Shown here one piece after another: positions 54,630 to 64,000 of a DNA stretch of 64,000 nt. Position 1 is the first letter of the stretch, and each line of letters begins with the position of its first letter. Under the pieces are notes generated by a model. That model was not told where the DNA came from and did not search any database. It worked only from the letters and a program-made list of their open reading frames with translations. The translations under genes and the position numbers were made by a program. The stretch lies in the NCBI GenBank assembly GCA_009842205.1, contig VYFX01000077.1, positions 67,543-131,542 of the forward strand, in the 5' to 3' direction. This stretch comes from Paracoccaceae bacterium. GTDB lineage: Bacteria > Pseudomonadota > Alphaproteobacteria > Rhodobacterales > Rhodobacteraceae.

Positions 54630-56420
54630 ATGGATCAACTTGAAAATAACAAGACGAAATACCCCCGGATGACAGGGGCACAAATGGTTGTTCAAGCCCT
54701 CAAGGACCATGGTGTGGACACGGTATTCGGTTATCCAGGTGGTGCTGTCCTGCCAATTTATGACGAAATATTCCAGCAAAATGAAATCCGTCATTTTCTG
54801 GTTCGGCATGAACAGGGAGCTGTTCATGCTGCCGAGGGTTACGCCAGGTCAACAGGAAAACCCGGAGTTGTGCTGGTTACTTCAGGCCCCGGAGCTACAA
54901 ATGCAGTTACTGGATTAACCGATGCCTTGATGGATTCAATTCCCATTGTTGTTATTTCCGGCCAGGTTCCAACCTTCATGATTGGCAACGATGCTTTTCA
55001 GGAAGCTGACACGGTTGGCATTACCCGTCCCTGCACCAAGCATAATTGGCTGGTCAAGGAAACTGATGCCTTGGGGCCGGCCTTTCATGAGGCCTTTCAT
55101 GTTGCCTTGCACGGCAGGCCAGGACCCGTACTCATTGATATTCCAAAGGATGTTCAATTTGCCACAGGTAATTATGTCCCTCTCGATATCGCACCGAAAA
55201 GCAAATATAATCCCAGAACCAAGGGGGATACTGACGAAATAGAGTTTCTGGTCAGTTTGATCGAAACCGCCGAGAGGCCTATATTCTATACGGGAGGCGG
55301 AGTCATAAATTCCGGCACACAAGCATGCCGAACCCTGCAGGAATTGGTTGATGAGACCGGATTTCCGATTACATCCACCCTCATGGGATTGGGTGCCTAT
55401 CCCGCTTCCGGTTCCCATTGGCTTGGAATGCTTGGCATGCATGGCACATATGAAGCAAACATTGCAATGTACGAATGTGACCTGATGATCAATGTCGGGG
55501 CAAGATTTGATGACCGAATTACGGGTCGCGTAAGTGATTTCAGTCCTGGTTCAACCAAAGCCCATATTGATATTGACAGATCATCGATCAACAAGGTTAT
55601 TCCAACCGAAATACCCATCGTCGGGGATGCCGGAATTGTCTTGCAACAGATTCTTGAACTGTGGCAATCCAGGGGTAAGAAAACCAACTCGCTTGAAGTT
55701 GATAAGTGGTGGCGGAAGATCGAGCATTGGAAAACTCGGGATTGCTTGAGTTACGAGAATTCAGACACCAGGATCAAGCCTCAATATGCAATTCAAAGAC
55801 TGGAAGAACTCACACGAAGTTATGACCGGTTTCTGATTACTGATGTTGGCCAACACCAGATGTGGGCTGCTCAGTTCATGAAATTGGAGGAACCGAATCG
55901 ATGGATGACCTCGGGAGGTCTTGGTACCATGGGTTATGGTCTCCCTGCTTCGATTGGAGTACAGGTGGCGCATCCAGATTCACTTGTTATCAATGTTTCC
56001 GGTGATGCCGGGTGGTTGATGAATATGCAGGAAATGGGAACCGCCGTTCAATACCACCTCCCCATCAAGCAATTCATTGTCAACAACAAGCGTTTAGGCA
56101 TGGTTAGACAATGGCAACAAATCCTGCATGGTGAAAGGTATAGCCATTCATGGTCAGAGGCTCTTCCGGATTTTGTCAAATTGGCTGAAGCCTTCGGTTG
56201 CAAGGGGATTGTCATATCCAATCCCGCGGACCTTGATGAGGCCATAATGGAAATGATGGCCTTTAATGGTCCGGTTATTGTTGATTGCCAGGTTACAGAG
56301 CATGAAAACTGTTTCCCCATGATTCCATCTGGTGAACCTCACAACAAAATGATTTTTGAAGAGGATATTCAGGTTCAGGAAGATCAATTGGTTGGCAAGG
56401 AAGGCTCCGTCCTAGTTTAG
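54630..56420 (+). CDS. ilvB: Acetolactate synthase large subunit
   Basis: The thiamine-diphosphate enzyme that makes acetolactate or acetohydroxybutyrate, first step of branched-chain amino acid synthesis. The 596-residue chain has [17 protein letters not shown], the catalytic glutamate in [16 protein letters not shown], the FAD region and the ThDP motif [29 protein letters not shown]. The small subunit follows 15 bp later. No leader peptide with runs of Val, Leu or Ile is seen upstream. Confidence 0.97.
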   Translation: MDQLENNKTKYPRMTGAQMVVQALKDHGVDTVFGYPGGAVLPIYDEIFQQNEIRHFLVRHEQGAVHAAEGYARSTGKPGVVLVTSGPGATNAVTGLTDALMDSIPIVVISGQVPTFMIGNDAFQEADTVGITRPCTKHNWLVKETDALGPAFHEAFHVALHGRPGPVLIDIPKDVQFATGNYVPLDIAPKSKYNPRTKGDTDEIEFLVSLIETAERPIFYTGGGVINSGTQACRTLQELVDETGFPITSTLMGLGAYPASGSHWLGMLGMHGTYEANIAMYECDLMINVGARFDDRITGRVSDFSPGSTKAHIDIDRSSINKVIPTEIPIVGDAGIVLQQILELWQSRGKKTNSLEVDKWWRKIEHWKTRDCLSYENSDTRIKPQYAIQRLEELTRSYDRFLITDVGQHQMWAAQFMKLEEPNRWMTSGGLGTMGYGLPASIGVQVAHPDSLVINVSGDAGWLMNMQEMGTAVQYHLPIKQFIVNNKRLGMVRQWQQILHGERYSHSWSEALPDFVKLAEAFGCKGIVISNPADLDEAIMEMMAFNGPVIVDCQVTEHENCFPMIPSGEPHNKMIFEEDIQVQEDQLVGKEGSVLV

Positions 56421-56435
56421 TTTGGTAGAAGAAAA

Positions 56436-56999
56436 ATGAATTCTTTAAGATTGAAAAAAGGTGTTTCCAGAAAATCAGCTTACGATTTGAAGAACCCGAC
56501 CGAAGATGTTCTTGAAGTCCATACTTTAACCGTTCTGGTAGATAACGAAGCTGGTGTACTGGCAAGGGTAATCGGGTTGTTTTCCGGCCGGGGCTATAAC
56601 ATTGAAAGCCTGACTGTATCCGAAGTCGATCACAAGGGAAAACTATCCAGAATTACCATCATGACCAAGGGTAAACCCACTGTTATCGAACAGATCAAGG
56701 CCCAGTTGGAACGCCTGGTTCCAGTGCATGAGGTTCATGATCTGACAATTGAAGGACCTTCCGTTGAAAGGGAGTTGGCCCTGTTGAAAGTCAAGGGTGA
56801 AGGCAATCACAGAGTCGAAGCCCTCCGACTCGCCGATATATTCAGAGCACGGGTTGTCGATTCAACTCTTGAAAGTTTTGTATTTGAATTGACCGGACCT
56901 TCGGAAAAGATTGACAAGTTTGCCAGCCTGATGGAACCGCTTGGACTGATTGAAATTGCTCGTACTGGTGTGGTAGGTATTTCAAGAGGCGAATACTAA
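56436..56999 (+). CDS. ilvH: Acetolactate synthase small regulatory subunit
   Basis: The 187-residue regulatory subunit that gives valine feedback inhibition. An ACT domain (LTVLVDNEAGVLARVIGLFSGRGYNIESL) comes first, then the second domain (RVVDSTLESFVFELTGPSEKIDKFASLMEPLG) that binds and activates the large subunit. The first 25 residues form a basic extension before the ACT domain. ilvC, the usual next gene, is not here; a hairpin and a long spacer follow. Confidence 0.96.
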   Translation: MNSLRLKKGVSRKSAYDLKNPTEDVLEVHTLTVLVDNEAGVLARVIGLFSGRGYNIESLTVSEVDHKGKLSRITIMTKGKPTVIEQIKAQLERLVPVHEVHDLTIEGPSVERELALLKVKGEGNHRVEALRLADIFRARVVDSTLESFVFELTGPSEKIDKFASLMEPLGLIEIARTGVVGISRGEY

Positions 57000-57007
57000 C
57001 GGTATAC

Positions 57008-57029
57008 TAATCTTATCCGAGTAAGATTA
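57008..57029 (+). terminator. Hairpin behind ilvH
   Basis: TAATCTTA (57008-57015) and TAAGATTA (57022-57029) form a perfect 8-bp AT-rich stem right after the ilvH stop. No T-run follows, so it is at best a weak terminator or an mRNA 3'-end stabiliser. Confidence 0.4.
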
Positions 57030-57753
57030 TTGACCAATATCTTCATTACCCTCAGATTATCATCATCTGCATTATTGAGATTGGGTGATACACTATTCTG
57101 TTATAAACTTTCCTTCTCTAGTGACTAAAATATTAACCAGTAGTATTATTGGTCTATTAACTGATATCAAGTATCCTGATTGAATATATTTTTCTTTTAC
57201 TCTCGTTAGTTACAAGTAGAATTGATTATGCTTGCAAGTTTAAAGCAAATTAAATGGAATTTGTGTCAGCTGGTAAGCTAGCTACTTTTTCTTTACCTGT
57301 TCTTTCCCACCCCAGATTGGAGAATGGGGTTGTGGTAGAAATCGTTTCGGGTGTACAATCTGTAAAATTAAATATGTGGAAAAATATCCCTTCGTTTACA
57401 TACTTTCTGTGGCTTACGAAAAATCATTTTTTATAAATGCCATATCAAATATTGCAATCATCGACCCACCGTGAGAGCGGTTTGTTCGAGATACGATTAT
57501 GACAGATGAGTTATACTCGTATACTTTCCAAACTGATCGGAAATTGAAGAAGATATTTCCAAATGAAAATACTTTCACAATTCAACATAACCTTCTAACA
57601 AGAAAGATAATTGTTGATGGATATCACGTTCGAAGGTCTAGGGAATTGAATTTTATTGAATCTCTACCTTTCTCCATTGGTTGAGACTCAGGCAATGGGC
57701 GGCCTGATCAGACCGCCCATCTATCTATTATCTATTGAATTTCTTTCAGTAGA
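57030..57753. other. Spacer without a clear gene, with a possible 61-residue ORF
   Basis: About 720 bp, AT-rich. A 61-codon frame at 57499-57684 (starting MTDELYSYTFQ) lacks a good ribosome site and any family, and a 60-codon frame at 57254-57436 is no better. ACCCCA/TGGGGT (57309-57314 with 57325-57330) is a small GC-rich hairpin in the middle. The region may contain a decayed gene. Confidence 0.35.
57695..57730. terminator. GC-rich hairpin behind nrdJ
   Basis: ATGGGCGG (57695-57702) and CCGCCCAT (57713-57720) form a perfect 8-bp stem with the loop CCTGATCAGA. It lies about 35 bp past the nrdJ stop, so it probably ends that transcript, though the better T-rich tract (CTATCTATTATCTATT) follows on the plus strand. 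Confidence 0.6.
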
Positions 57754-60700
57754 TTAGCTGCATCCTGTGGTAGTACCACAGACTGTACAGACCATGCAGG
57801 TTCCACTCCTGACCAGGGAATAGTTTCCACAAGAACCACATACATCACCGCTATAATTGGGTGAGGAGCTACCCTTCGAACCGGATGTGCTTGTCATTTC
57901 GGTCAAGGAAATAACTTCCCCTGATACTCTTGGAGGTTCACTTGCAACAATCTCCGCGGTATCAATCATTGATCTCACGTAGCCGGGAGATCCTTCATTG
58001 ACAACAAGAGTATCTTTAAGTGTTTCCTGCATTACGATTTTAACATTGGCCAGATCTTCCCGCTCAAGATAACTGACGGCCAGTTCCCTGAAAATATAAT
58101 CCAGAATGGAACTTGAGTTTTTTATCGTACCATTACCCTGAACCATACCGGCTGGTTCAAATCTTGTTCCTACAAAAGCCTCGACAAACACATCAAGTGG
58201 TACGCCATATTGCAATCCAAGGGACACGGCAATGGCAAAGTTATTCATCATCGCCCCGAAACTTGCCCCCTCTTTATGCATATCTATGAAAATTTCGCCC
58301 AAGGCACCATTTTCATATTCACCGGTTCTGAGGTAAACCTTGTGTCCACCAACGGTGGCCTTTTGGGTATAACCCTTACGCCTGTTGCTGAGTTTTCTTC
58401 TCTTTCCGACCAGTTTTTCGGAAATATTCAGGACTCGAGTGGTTTGATCTACATCCTCTTCCATGGCTAGCTGCACGATTTCATCGCTACCAACCAGAAT
58501 GGTAGATAGAGGTTGACTGAGTTTGGAACCATCACGATAAAGTGCAACGGCCTTCAATCCCAGATTCCACGAAAGATCATAAGCGGACTTACAATCTTCC
58601 ACAGTGGCCATTGTAGGCATGTTGATGGTTTTTGAAATTGCACCCGATATGAAACTCTGTGCCGCAGCAACCATTTTTATGTGACTGTTGGAACTCAAAC
58701 TCCTGGTTCCCTTCTTGCCATTCTGGTTGGCACAGTCGAACACCGGAAGATCCTTGTTTTCCAAGTGGGGTGCTCCCTCGACAGTCTTGGCACCGCAAAT
58801 GTACTCATTGGCCTCTTCAATTTGTTCCGAAGTAAACCCTAACTCCGAGAGCAAGTCAAAACCCATCTGATTGATTTTTTCGAGTTTGATTCCGAGTTCC
58901 TTGACACAAAATCCAGTTCCAAACCGTTCAGGAGTGAAGACAAATCGAATATCCACGAAGGTAGGCAGATCCTCTTCGATTTTATTCAAATCCTCCTTGC
59001 GAAATCCCTTCTCGCTCAGGGATTCCCTATTGATATGTGGAGCACCTTCCAGAGTGGCCTTACCTACGGTATAATCAACAATGTCCTGAATTTGGTAATC
59101 AGCATAACCCAATGCCTCTAGTGCACGAGGTACCGATCGGTTGACTATTTGAAAATATCCACCTCCAGCAAGCGTCTTTATTTTGACAAGGGCAAATTCA
59201 GGCTCGATACCATTGGTGTCACAATCCATTACAAACCCGATGGTTCCTGTTGGTGCAATTACTGATACCTGTGCATTTCTGAATCCATACTCCTGACCAA
59301 GTTCAAGTGATGAATCCCATGCTTCCTGAGCCTTTTCAACAATTTCCTTGTGCGGGCATTCCTCCATCACCAAAGGTATGGGCTTAATCTTCAGCCCTTC
59401 ATAACCTGAAGTATGGCCGTAAGCAGCACGTCGATGGTTTCTAATTACCCTCAACATTGCTTCCGAATTGGCGTCATATCCCTTGAATGCACCCAACTCT
59501 TTTGCCATTTCGGCCGAGGTTCGATAACTCAAGCCGGTCAAGAGAGCCGTAATGGCTCCACAGGTCGCCCTGCCCCTTATTGAATCATAGGGTATGCCCA
59601 TATGCATCAACAGACCACCCAAATTCGCATAACCCAACCCGAGAGTTCTGAATTTATATGAAAGATCGGCAATTATCTTGGATGGAAATTGAGCCATGTG
59701 GACTGAAATTTCCAGCACAATCGTAAAGAGTCTGGTTACATGCTCGAACTCCCTCGTCTCAAATTGACCGTCATGATAGAATTTCAACAAATTCAAGGAT
59801 GCAAGGTTACATGCCGTGTCATCAAGAAACATGTATTCAGAGCATGGATTTGAAGCTCGGATTGGACCACTGTTGGGGCAAGTATGCCATGCATTGATCG
59901 TATCATGAAATTGTACGCCTGGATCGGCACAGGCCCAAGCAGTTTGGCTGACCTGATCCCAAAGGTCTGCAGCCTTTACCGTTTTGGCAACTTCTCTACT
60001 GGTTCGATATTTCAGTTCCCATTCCTGATCGTTTCTGGCGGCTTCCATAAACCCGTCGGTAACCCTGATGGAATTATTGGAATTCTGGCCGGATACGGTT
60101 GCATATCCCTCCGATTGCCAACCGGAATCTATTTCGGCAAAATCAATCGAAGTGTACCCCTGCTTGGCAAACTGTAGAATTCGGTTGATGAAACCTTCGG
60201 GTACCATTGCTTCCTTGGCTTCGACTATGGCCTTCCTCAAATCCTTGTTGGACTGTGGGTCACTTGCCTTTGCCAGAGGGAGATCAGAAGAATTGACAGC
60301 CCCAAAGAGTTTGTTCAGGTGTTTGGAAATAACCTTTGAACCGGCAACAAGCGAAGCAACCTTGTGTTCTTCCTTTTCTTTCCAGTTAATGAATTCCTCA
60401 ATATCGGGATGATCAATGTCACAAATGACCATTTTAGCTGCCCGGCGGGTTGTCCCTCCCGATTTGATGGCTCCGGCTGCACTGTCGCCGATATTCAGGA
60501 AACTCATCAATCCGCTGGATTTGCCACCACTTTCCAGTGGTTCGTCGGCAGCCCTCAGGTTCGAGAAATTTGTTCCGGTTCCCGAACCGAATTTGAACAA
60601 CCTTGCTTCCCGTGCCCATAAATCCATAATGCCGCCTTCATTGACAAGGTCATCCTCAACAGACTGGATAAAACAAGCATGCGGTTGCGGTCGATAATAG

Positions 60701-61272
60701 GAACTGTCGGATTTTTTGATTTCACGGGTGGTTTCATCATAATAATAATGGCCCTGTCCTGCACGTGAGATGCCATAGGCCCAATGGATACCCGTGTTGA
60801 ACCATTGGGGGGAATTGGGTGCTCCCCTCTGGGTTGCAAGTATATATCTCATTTCATCAAAGAACGCCCGTGCGTCATTCTCCGTGGTGAAATAGTTGCC
60901 CTTCCAGCCCCAATAGGTCCACGCCCCCGCCAGCCGGTCAAAAACCTGCTTGGCTGATTTCTCCGGTCCAAACCGCTCACTTTCCGGAACTTTTTTCAAT
61001 GCATCCAGATCGGGTTCCCTTGACTGAAGAAAATCTGGTATCCCTGGCTCATCCCTCTTTTTCACGCAAAGAGGAACACCTGCCTTTCGAAAATATTTTT
61101 GGGCCAATACATCGACAGCTGTCTGACTCCAGTTTTTCGGAACCTCAATGCCCTCGGTTTTAAATACCGTTTTTCCACTTGGATCCGAAATTACCGAATT
61201 GACTTCCGTAAATTCTATTCCCTGATATGGGCTCTCGTTTTTTTCAGTAAAATACCGCTTTATCTGTACCAC
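57754..61272 (-). CDS. nrdJ: Vitamin B12-dependent ribonucleotide reductase (class II)
   Basis: NrdJ reduces ribonucleotides to deoxyribonucleotides with adenosylcobalamin as radical source, so it works with or without oxygen. The 1172-residue chain shows [13 protein letters not shown], the substrate loop [23 protein letters not shown] with the conserved N-C-E active-site residues, [15 protein letters not shown], and a C-terminal zinc-ribbon-like tail ([21 protein letters not shown]) used for disulfide relay. It starts at a GTG with GGGGA eight bases upstream. The promoter region carries an NrdR-like box and a DnaA box. It is the only ribonucleotide reductase gene in the window. Confidence 0.97.
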   Translation of the reverse strand: MVQIKRYFTEKNESPYQGIEFTEVNSVISDPSGKTVFKTEGIEVPKNWSQTAVDVLAQKYFRKAGVPLCVKKRDEPGIPDFLQSREPDLDALKKVPESERFGPEKSAKQVFDRLAGAWTYWGWKGNYFTTENDARAFFDEMRYILATQRGAPNSPQWFNTGIHWAYGISRAGQGHYYYDETTREIKKSDSSYYRPQPHACFIQSVEDDLVNEGGIMDLWAREARLFKFGSGTGTNFSNLRAADEPLESGGKSSGLMSFLNIGDSAAGAIKSGGTTRRAAKMVICDIDHPDIEEFINWKEKEEHKVASLVAGSKVISKHLNKLFGAVNSSDLPLAKASDPQSNKDLRKAIVEAKEAMVPEGFINRILQFAKQGYTSIDFAEIDSGWQSEGYATVSGQNSNNSIRVTDGFMEAARNDQEWELKYRTSREVAKTVKAADLWDQVSQTAWACADPGVQFHDTINAWHTCPNSGPIRASNPCSEYMFLDDTACNLASLNLLKFYHDGQFETREFEHVTRLFTIVLEISVHMAQFPSKIIADLSYKFRTLGLGYANLGGLLMHMGIPYDSIRGRATCGAITALLTGLSYRTSAEMAKELGAFKGYDANSEAMLRVIRNHRRAAYGHTSGYEGLKIKPIPLVMEECPHKEIVEKAQEAWDSSLELGQEYGFRNAQVSVIAPTGTIGFVMDCDTNGIEPEFALVKIKTLAGGGYFQIVNRSVPRALEALGYADYQIQDIVDYTVGKATLEGAPHINRESLSEKGFRKEDLNKIEEDLPTFVDIRFVFTPERFGTGFCVKELGIKLEKINQMGFDLLSELGFTSEQIEEANEYICGAKTVEGAPHLENKDLPVFDCANQNGKKGTRSLSSNSHIKMVAAAQSFISGAISKTINMPTMATVEDCKSAYDLSWNLGLKAVALYRDGSKLSQPLSTILVGSDEIVQLAMEEDVDQTTRVLNISEKLVGKRRKLSNRRKGYTQKATVGGHKVYLRTGEYENGALGEIFIDMHKEGASFGAMMNNFAIAVSLGLQYGVPLDVFVEAFVGTRFEPAGMVQGNGTIKNSSSILDYIFRELAVSYLEREDLANVKIVMQETLKDTLVVNEGSPGYVRSMIDTAEIVASEPPRVSGEVISLTEMTSTSGSKGSSSPNYSGDVCGSCGNYSLVRSGTCMVCTVCGTTTGCS

Positions 61273-61341
61273 CTGTCTAATCCCCTGCTTTAGGTATTTT
61301 TATTAAAAAAATCCTTTATTTAGTTGTTTTTTCAAACCATA

Positions 61342-61357
61342 CTACAAGATATAGTGT
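61342..61357. promoter_or_regulatory. NrdR-like box upstream of nrdJ
   Basis: The 16-bp site CTACAAGATATAGTGT agrees with the NrdR consensus acaCWAtATaTWGtgt at 13 of 16 positions and lies 70 bp upstream of nrdJ. NrdR usually binds two boxes 31-32 bp apart; no clear second box is visible at that distance. Confidence 0.55.
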
Positions 61358-61513
61358 TCAAATGGAAATGAACAATCCGTAAAAATTAACACCAAATGCA
61401 TATTTTCTCAAAAAAAATTTAGGGGTAAAACACAAAAATTCTAAACTGGTATTGTTTGCTTGATGAAGTGGATATTTTTTCAAATAAATTCGGGACTTGG
61501 GACTCAAATTTAT

Positions 61514-61522
61514 TTATCCACA
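61514..61522. promoter_or_regulatory. Perfect DnaA box upstream of nrdJ
   Basis: TTATCCACA matches the DnaA consensus exactly, about 240 bp upstream of nrdJ. DnaA regulates nrdAB in E. coli. Here it could tie dNTP supply to replication, or be chance. Confidence 0.45.
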
Positions 61523-61663
61523 ACTTTTTGGCGGAAATTGATTTTTGTTGTTGAAAACTGAATTAGAGAATCAGAACAATGAATGTTTTTTTTAGGTCTG
61601 ATGCCTAAAACAAGATTGCAGCAATCTCAAAAAACGAATCAGAAAAAAGGATATCGTCAGGAT

Positions 61664-61740
61664 TGGTCGGGGCGATTGGATTTGAACCAACGACCTACAG
61701 TTCCCAAAACTGTTGCGCTACCAGGCTGCGCTACGCCCCG
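61664..61740 (-). tRNA. tRNA-Pro (anticodon TGG), CCA encoded
   Basis: On the minus strand the gene folds fully. The acceptor arm CGGGGCG/CGCCCCG is perfect. The D loop is AGCGCAGCCTGGTAGCGC. The anticodon arm ACAGT-TTTGGGA-ACTGT places TGG at 34-36, and the T arm holds GGTTCAAATCC. Discriminator A and CCA are encoded (complement of 61664-61667). It lies 30 bp behind the DUF192 gene on the same strand, possibly co-transcribed. T-rich runs follow. Confidence 0.97.
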
Positions 61741-61770
61741 TCTTCACTTGGATTAATTAAGGATTGGCAA

Positions 61771-62250
61771 TCAGGATTTACAAGCCCAGGCAGCCAAATC
61801 GTGATTAATTCTAGGGTGTCGAACAAGATCACCTTCTGAAATACCCAACTTTTTGGCCAATCCCCCATTTATTTCCAGGACAAAGGAAATGGCATTTCCA
61901 CCAAAAAATGTGGTGGTTGTCAATGGTTCTGCCTGATGATTTATAGTGGTAATTTGACCAGTTTCATCAATGAATATCATATCAAGGGGAATCAAGGTAT
62001 CTTTCATCCAGAAATTCGCTGGTCCCGGTTTTTCAAAGACAAAAAACATGCCTTGCGATAAACCGAGTGATTCTCTTCCCATCAGCCCCCTATTGTGGCT
62101 TTCCGGGGTATCGGCAATCTCGACCCTGAAGCGAACCATGCCCCAATCACCCTTGACTTCCAACTGATTATCCTTGCAATTGGCCAGTAATGCTGATGGT
62201 TCCGATATTGCCAACATGGCAACCACAAGGACAAAAAATACCTTTTTCAT
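61771..62250 (-). CDS. DUF192 secreted protein
   Basis: A 159-residue exported protein from ATG 62250, which starts a signal peptide (MKKVFFVLVVAMLAISEPSALLA). A longer frame from 62322 would overlap pdxH and bury the signal. The DUF192 domain shows FRVEIADTPESHNRGLMGRESL, then GMFFVFEKPGPANFWMKDTLIPLDMIFID and VLEINGG. The function is unknown. It lies 17 bp behind pdxH and is followed by tRNA-Pro. Confidence 0.88.
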   Translation of the reverse strand: MKKVFFVLVVAMLAISEPSALLANCKDNQLEVKGDWGMVRFRVEIADTPESHNRGLMGRESLGLSQGMFFVFEKPGPANFWMKDTLIPLDMIFIDETGQITTINHQAEPLTTTTFFGGNAISFVLEINGGLAKKLGISEGDLVRHPRINHDLAAWACKS

Positions 62251-62267
62251 TCTACTTTGTTTTGCTT

Positions 62268-62867
62268 TTATGGATACAAGCGGATTGATTCCCATTTCAA
62301 ATTTTGCTGGTTCCTTATCCACCTTATACGATCGTGTATTCGAAATTTCCCTTCACTCCAAAATTCTATCTCTGATGGAATAATGCGATAACCACCCCAA
62401 AATTCAGGTCTTGGCGGTGAGTTTCCAAATTTCATGGCGATCCTTGCTACGGAGTTGACCAAGTGCTTTTTTGAAGGAAGTTCCCTTGATTGTTTTGAAG
62501 CCCATGCACCATATCGGCTGTCAAGCGGACGCGAGTGAAAATATTCATCGGATTTCTCTGACTCAAGAATTTCTGCCTTACCCTTGACCCTGATCTGTCT
62601 CTTCAGTGATCTCCAGTGAAGGGAAAATGCAACATTCGAACGATGCGATATTTCATTCCCCTTTGTACTGGTGTAGTTGGTATAAAAAATAAATCCCTCG
62701 GTATCAATTTCCTTCAGCAGTACCATTCTGACATTCGGTATTCCTTCCGGGTCAGAAGTTGCCAGGGCAATGGCATTATGATCCTGAATATTTTTTGATT
62801 TGGCAAAATCAAGCCACTCCTGAACCATTGACAGGGGTGTTTTATCTTTTCCCAAGCTAGTTTTCAT
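62268..62867 (-). CDS. pdxH: Pyridoxamine 5'-phosphate oxidase
   Basis: PdxH uses FMN to oxidise pyridoxine or pyridoxamine 5'-phosphate to pyridoxal 5'-phosphate. The 199-residue protein has the FMN-binding VRMVLLKEIDTEGFIFYTNYTSTKG, the region SLHWRSLKRQIRVKG, SRPLDSRYGAWASKQS and the C-terminal RIRWIRNQQNLKWESIRLYP. It diverges from fabI, an order seen in many alphaproteobacteria. Confidence 0.96.
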   Translation of the reverse strand: MKTSLGKDKTPLSMVQEWLDFAKSKNIQDHNAIALATSDPEGIPNVRMVLLKEIDTEGFIFYTNYTSTKGNEISHRSNVAFSLHWRSLKRQIRVKGKAEILESEKSDEYFHSRPLDSRYGAWASKQSRELPSKKHLVNSVARIAMKFGNSPPRPEFWGGYRIIPSEIEFWSEGKFRIHDRIRWIRNQQNLKWESIRLYP

Positions 62868-62918
62868 GCTTAATCTTCCCTATTTTGCACTTAGGCAAAG
62901 ACATAAATATCCACAATT

Positions 62919-62935
62919 ATTTGCAATACGCAAAT
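62919..62935. promoter_or_regulatory. Dyad in the pdxH-fabI divergent promoter
   Basis: ATTTGC-AATAC-GCAAAT is a perfect 6-bp inverted repeat with a 5-bp centre, midway between two divergent genes. It has the form of a repressor site, such as for a fatty-acid or vitamin B6 regulator. No factor can be named from sequence. Confidence 0.35.
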
Positions 62936-63002
62936 TGCATATAAGTTTTTTATTTTTAGAATAAACGACTATGAATAATAACCATTAATCGGGGTTTTCT
63001 TT

Positions 63003-63815
63003 ATGAAATTAATGGAAGGTAAACGCGGGCTTATCATGGGTGTGGCCAATGACAAGTCCATTGCCTGGGGTATTGCCAAGGCTTGTCATGAACATGGTGC
63101 GCAATTGGCATTTTCATACCAGAACGAAATTTTTCACAAGCGGGTTGCACCACTGGTTGAATCAATCGGTTCCCAGCACATGATCCAGTGTGATGTAACC
63201 AACCCCGAATCATTGGATAAACTGTTCGACGAATTGAACAAATCCTGGGGTGATCTGGATTTTGTTGTTCATGCAATCGGGTTCTCGGACAAGAATGAAT
63301 TACGCGGAAGATATGTCGATATTTCGCAAGACAATTTCACCATGTCCATGGATATTTCAGTCTATTCGTTTACAGCTGTTGCCCAAAGAGCCGAAAAACT
63401 GATGACCAATGGTGGTTCATTGCTCACAATGACCTATTACGGTTCTGAAAAGGTTATGCCTCACTATAACGTGATGGGGGTCGCCAAGGCAGCATTGGAA
63501 GCATCGGTTCGTTATCTGGCTGCTGATTTGGGAAGCAAGCAAATCAGGGTAAATGCAATTTCTGCTGGAACCATCAAGACCCTGGCTGCATCAGGCATAG
63601 GGGACTTCAGATATATACTTAAGTGGAATGAATTGAATTCACCCCTGCAAAGGAATGTAACCACAGAGGATGTCGGTAATTCTGCTCTCTACCTGCTTTC
63701 CGATTTGGGCAGTTCGGTAACTGGTGAAGTTTTGCATGTGGATTCGGGATACCATGTTGTTGGCATGAAAAGGGTTGATGCACCGGATATAGACAAAGTA
63801 ACAGGAAGAAATTAA
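63003..63815 (+). CDS. fabI: Enoyl-ACP reductase (NADH)
   Basis: FabI makes the last reduction in each round of fatty acid elongation. The 270-residue SDR-type protein has the FabI cofactor segment [36 protein letters not shown], the catalytic Tyr-x6-Tyr-Lys-like region ([22 protein letters not shown]), and [19 protein letters not shown], which is the target region of triclosan. ATG at 63012 is a second possible start. gpt follows 2 bp downstream. Confidence 0.97.
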   Translation: MKLMEGKRGLIMGVANDKSIAWGIAKACHEHGAQLAFSYQNEIFHKRVAPLVESIGSQHMIQCDVTNPESLDKLFDELNKSWGDLDFVVHAIGFSDKNELRGRYVDISQDNFTMSMDISVYSFTAVAQRAEKLMTNGGSLLTMTYYGSEKVMPHYNVMGVAKAALEASVRYLAADLGSKQIRVNAISAGTIKTLAASGIGDFRYILKWNELNSPLQRNVTTEDVGNSALYLLSDLGSSVTGEVLHVDSGYHVVGMKRVDAPDIDKVTGRN

Positions 63816-63817
63816 CA

Positions 63818-64000
63818 ATGACCGTATTACCTCACGAAAAAGGGTTTCATGTAAGTTGGGACCAAGTCCACAGGGATTCACGGGCCCTTGCATGGCGACT
63901 GGATAATTTTGAAGATGACGAAAGAAGCTGGAACGCTATAATCGCTATCACCAGAGGGGGATTAACCCCTGCCATGATAATAGCCCGTGAACTGGATATC
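63818..64000 (+). CDS. gpt: Xanthine phosphoribosyltransferase, start of gene (cut by window end)
   Basis: The frame opens with ATG 2 bp after the fabI stop and runs off the window after 61 codons. The translation holds [19 protein letters not shown] and [21 protein letters not shown], which match the N-terminus of bacterial Gpt (conserved SRGGL-type phosphoribosyltransferase motif here TRGGL). Gpt salvages xanthine and guanine. Only the first third is present. Confidence 0.85.
   Translation, partial: MTVLPHEKGFHVSWDQVHRDSRALAWRLDNFEDDERSWNAIIAITRGGLTPAMIIARELDI

Noticed and set aside
57254..57436. 60-codon frame between ilvH and nrdJ
   Set aside because: No ribosome site, unusual composition and a hairpin within it; not supported as a gene.
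61273..61513. Cobalamin riboswitch before nrdJ
   Set aside because: I looked for a B12-box-like stretch and the long conserved structure in this AT-rich leader and saw neither.

Overview
This window looks like chromosome from an AT-rich, Gram-negative, heterotrophic alphaproteobacterium, most likely marine and close to Rhodospirillales or SAR116-type lineages. That placement is inferred from gene order and gene families, not from a marker gene. Pointers are the ntrYX-trkA-trkH-hfq cluster, the ispDF fusion next to pgpA, rpsB-tsf, the divergent pdxH/fabI pair, DUF2852 and SYLF proteins, a class II (B12-dependent) ribonucleotide reductase, an MttB-like methyltransferase without UAG, and many uptake systems for osmolytes, peptides and organic acids.

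Layout. 0-5 kb: a secreted unknown protein, a membrane desaturase with a TIM-barrel partner, aroQ, then rpsB-tsf on the minus strand. 5-10 kb: pseudouridine breakdown (psuK-psuG), a DUF502 membrane protein, a YejA-type peptide-binding protein and a likely small RNA with its own promoter and terminator. 10-19.5 kb: 3-hydroxybutyrate dehydrogenase, mfd, hemB, a porin, about 1 kb without a gene, a SYLF lipoprotein-like gene and a beta-hydroxyacid dehydrogenase. 19.5-26 kb: a penicillin-acylase-type Ntn hydrolase and the glycine-betaine/proline-type ABC operon proX-proV-proW. 26-34 kb: hfq, trkH, trkA, ntrX, ntrY in one minus-strand operon. 34-40.5 kb: ispDF-pgpA, an ammonium transporter, an MttB-like methyltransferase and guaA. 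40.5-46 kb: the accessory part of the window, with a small unknown protein directly behind guaA, a RloA/RloB pair (ABC-type ATPase plus TOPRIM-like protein), two metabolic dehydrogenases and a DUF433/DUF5615 toxin-antitoxin pair. 46-49 kb: a conserved P-loop protein, metA, a TetR regulator and DUF2852. 49-54 kb: a TRAP transporter operon (dctP-dctQ-dctM) ending in an amidase-fold protein without its catalytic residues and a small membrane protein. 54-57 kb: a two-domain redox protein and ilvB-ilvH. 57-64 kb: nrdJ, tRNA-Pro, a DUF192 protein, pdxH, fabI and the start of gpt.

The genes suggest an aerobic scavenger that imports peptides, betaine-like osmolytes, ammonium and carboxylates, may demethylate quaternary amines, and depends on cobalamin through NrdJ and probably the MttB-like enzyme. 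Both binding-protein operons (proX and dctP) have a hairpin directly after the binding-protein gene, which would make more binding protein than membrane subunits. The points most worth a second look are the RloAB pair placed after guaA, the orphan small RNA near 9.7 kb, the TRAP-linked amidase pseudoenzyme, the NtrX with a broken AAA+ site, and the NrdR-like and DnaA boxes upstream of nrdJ.
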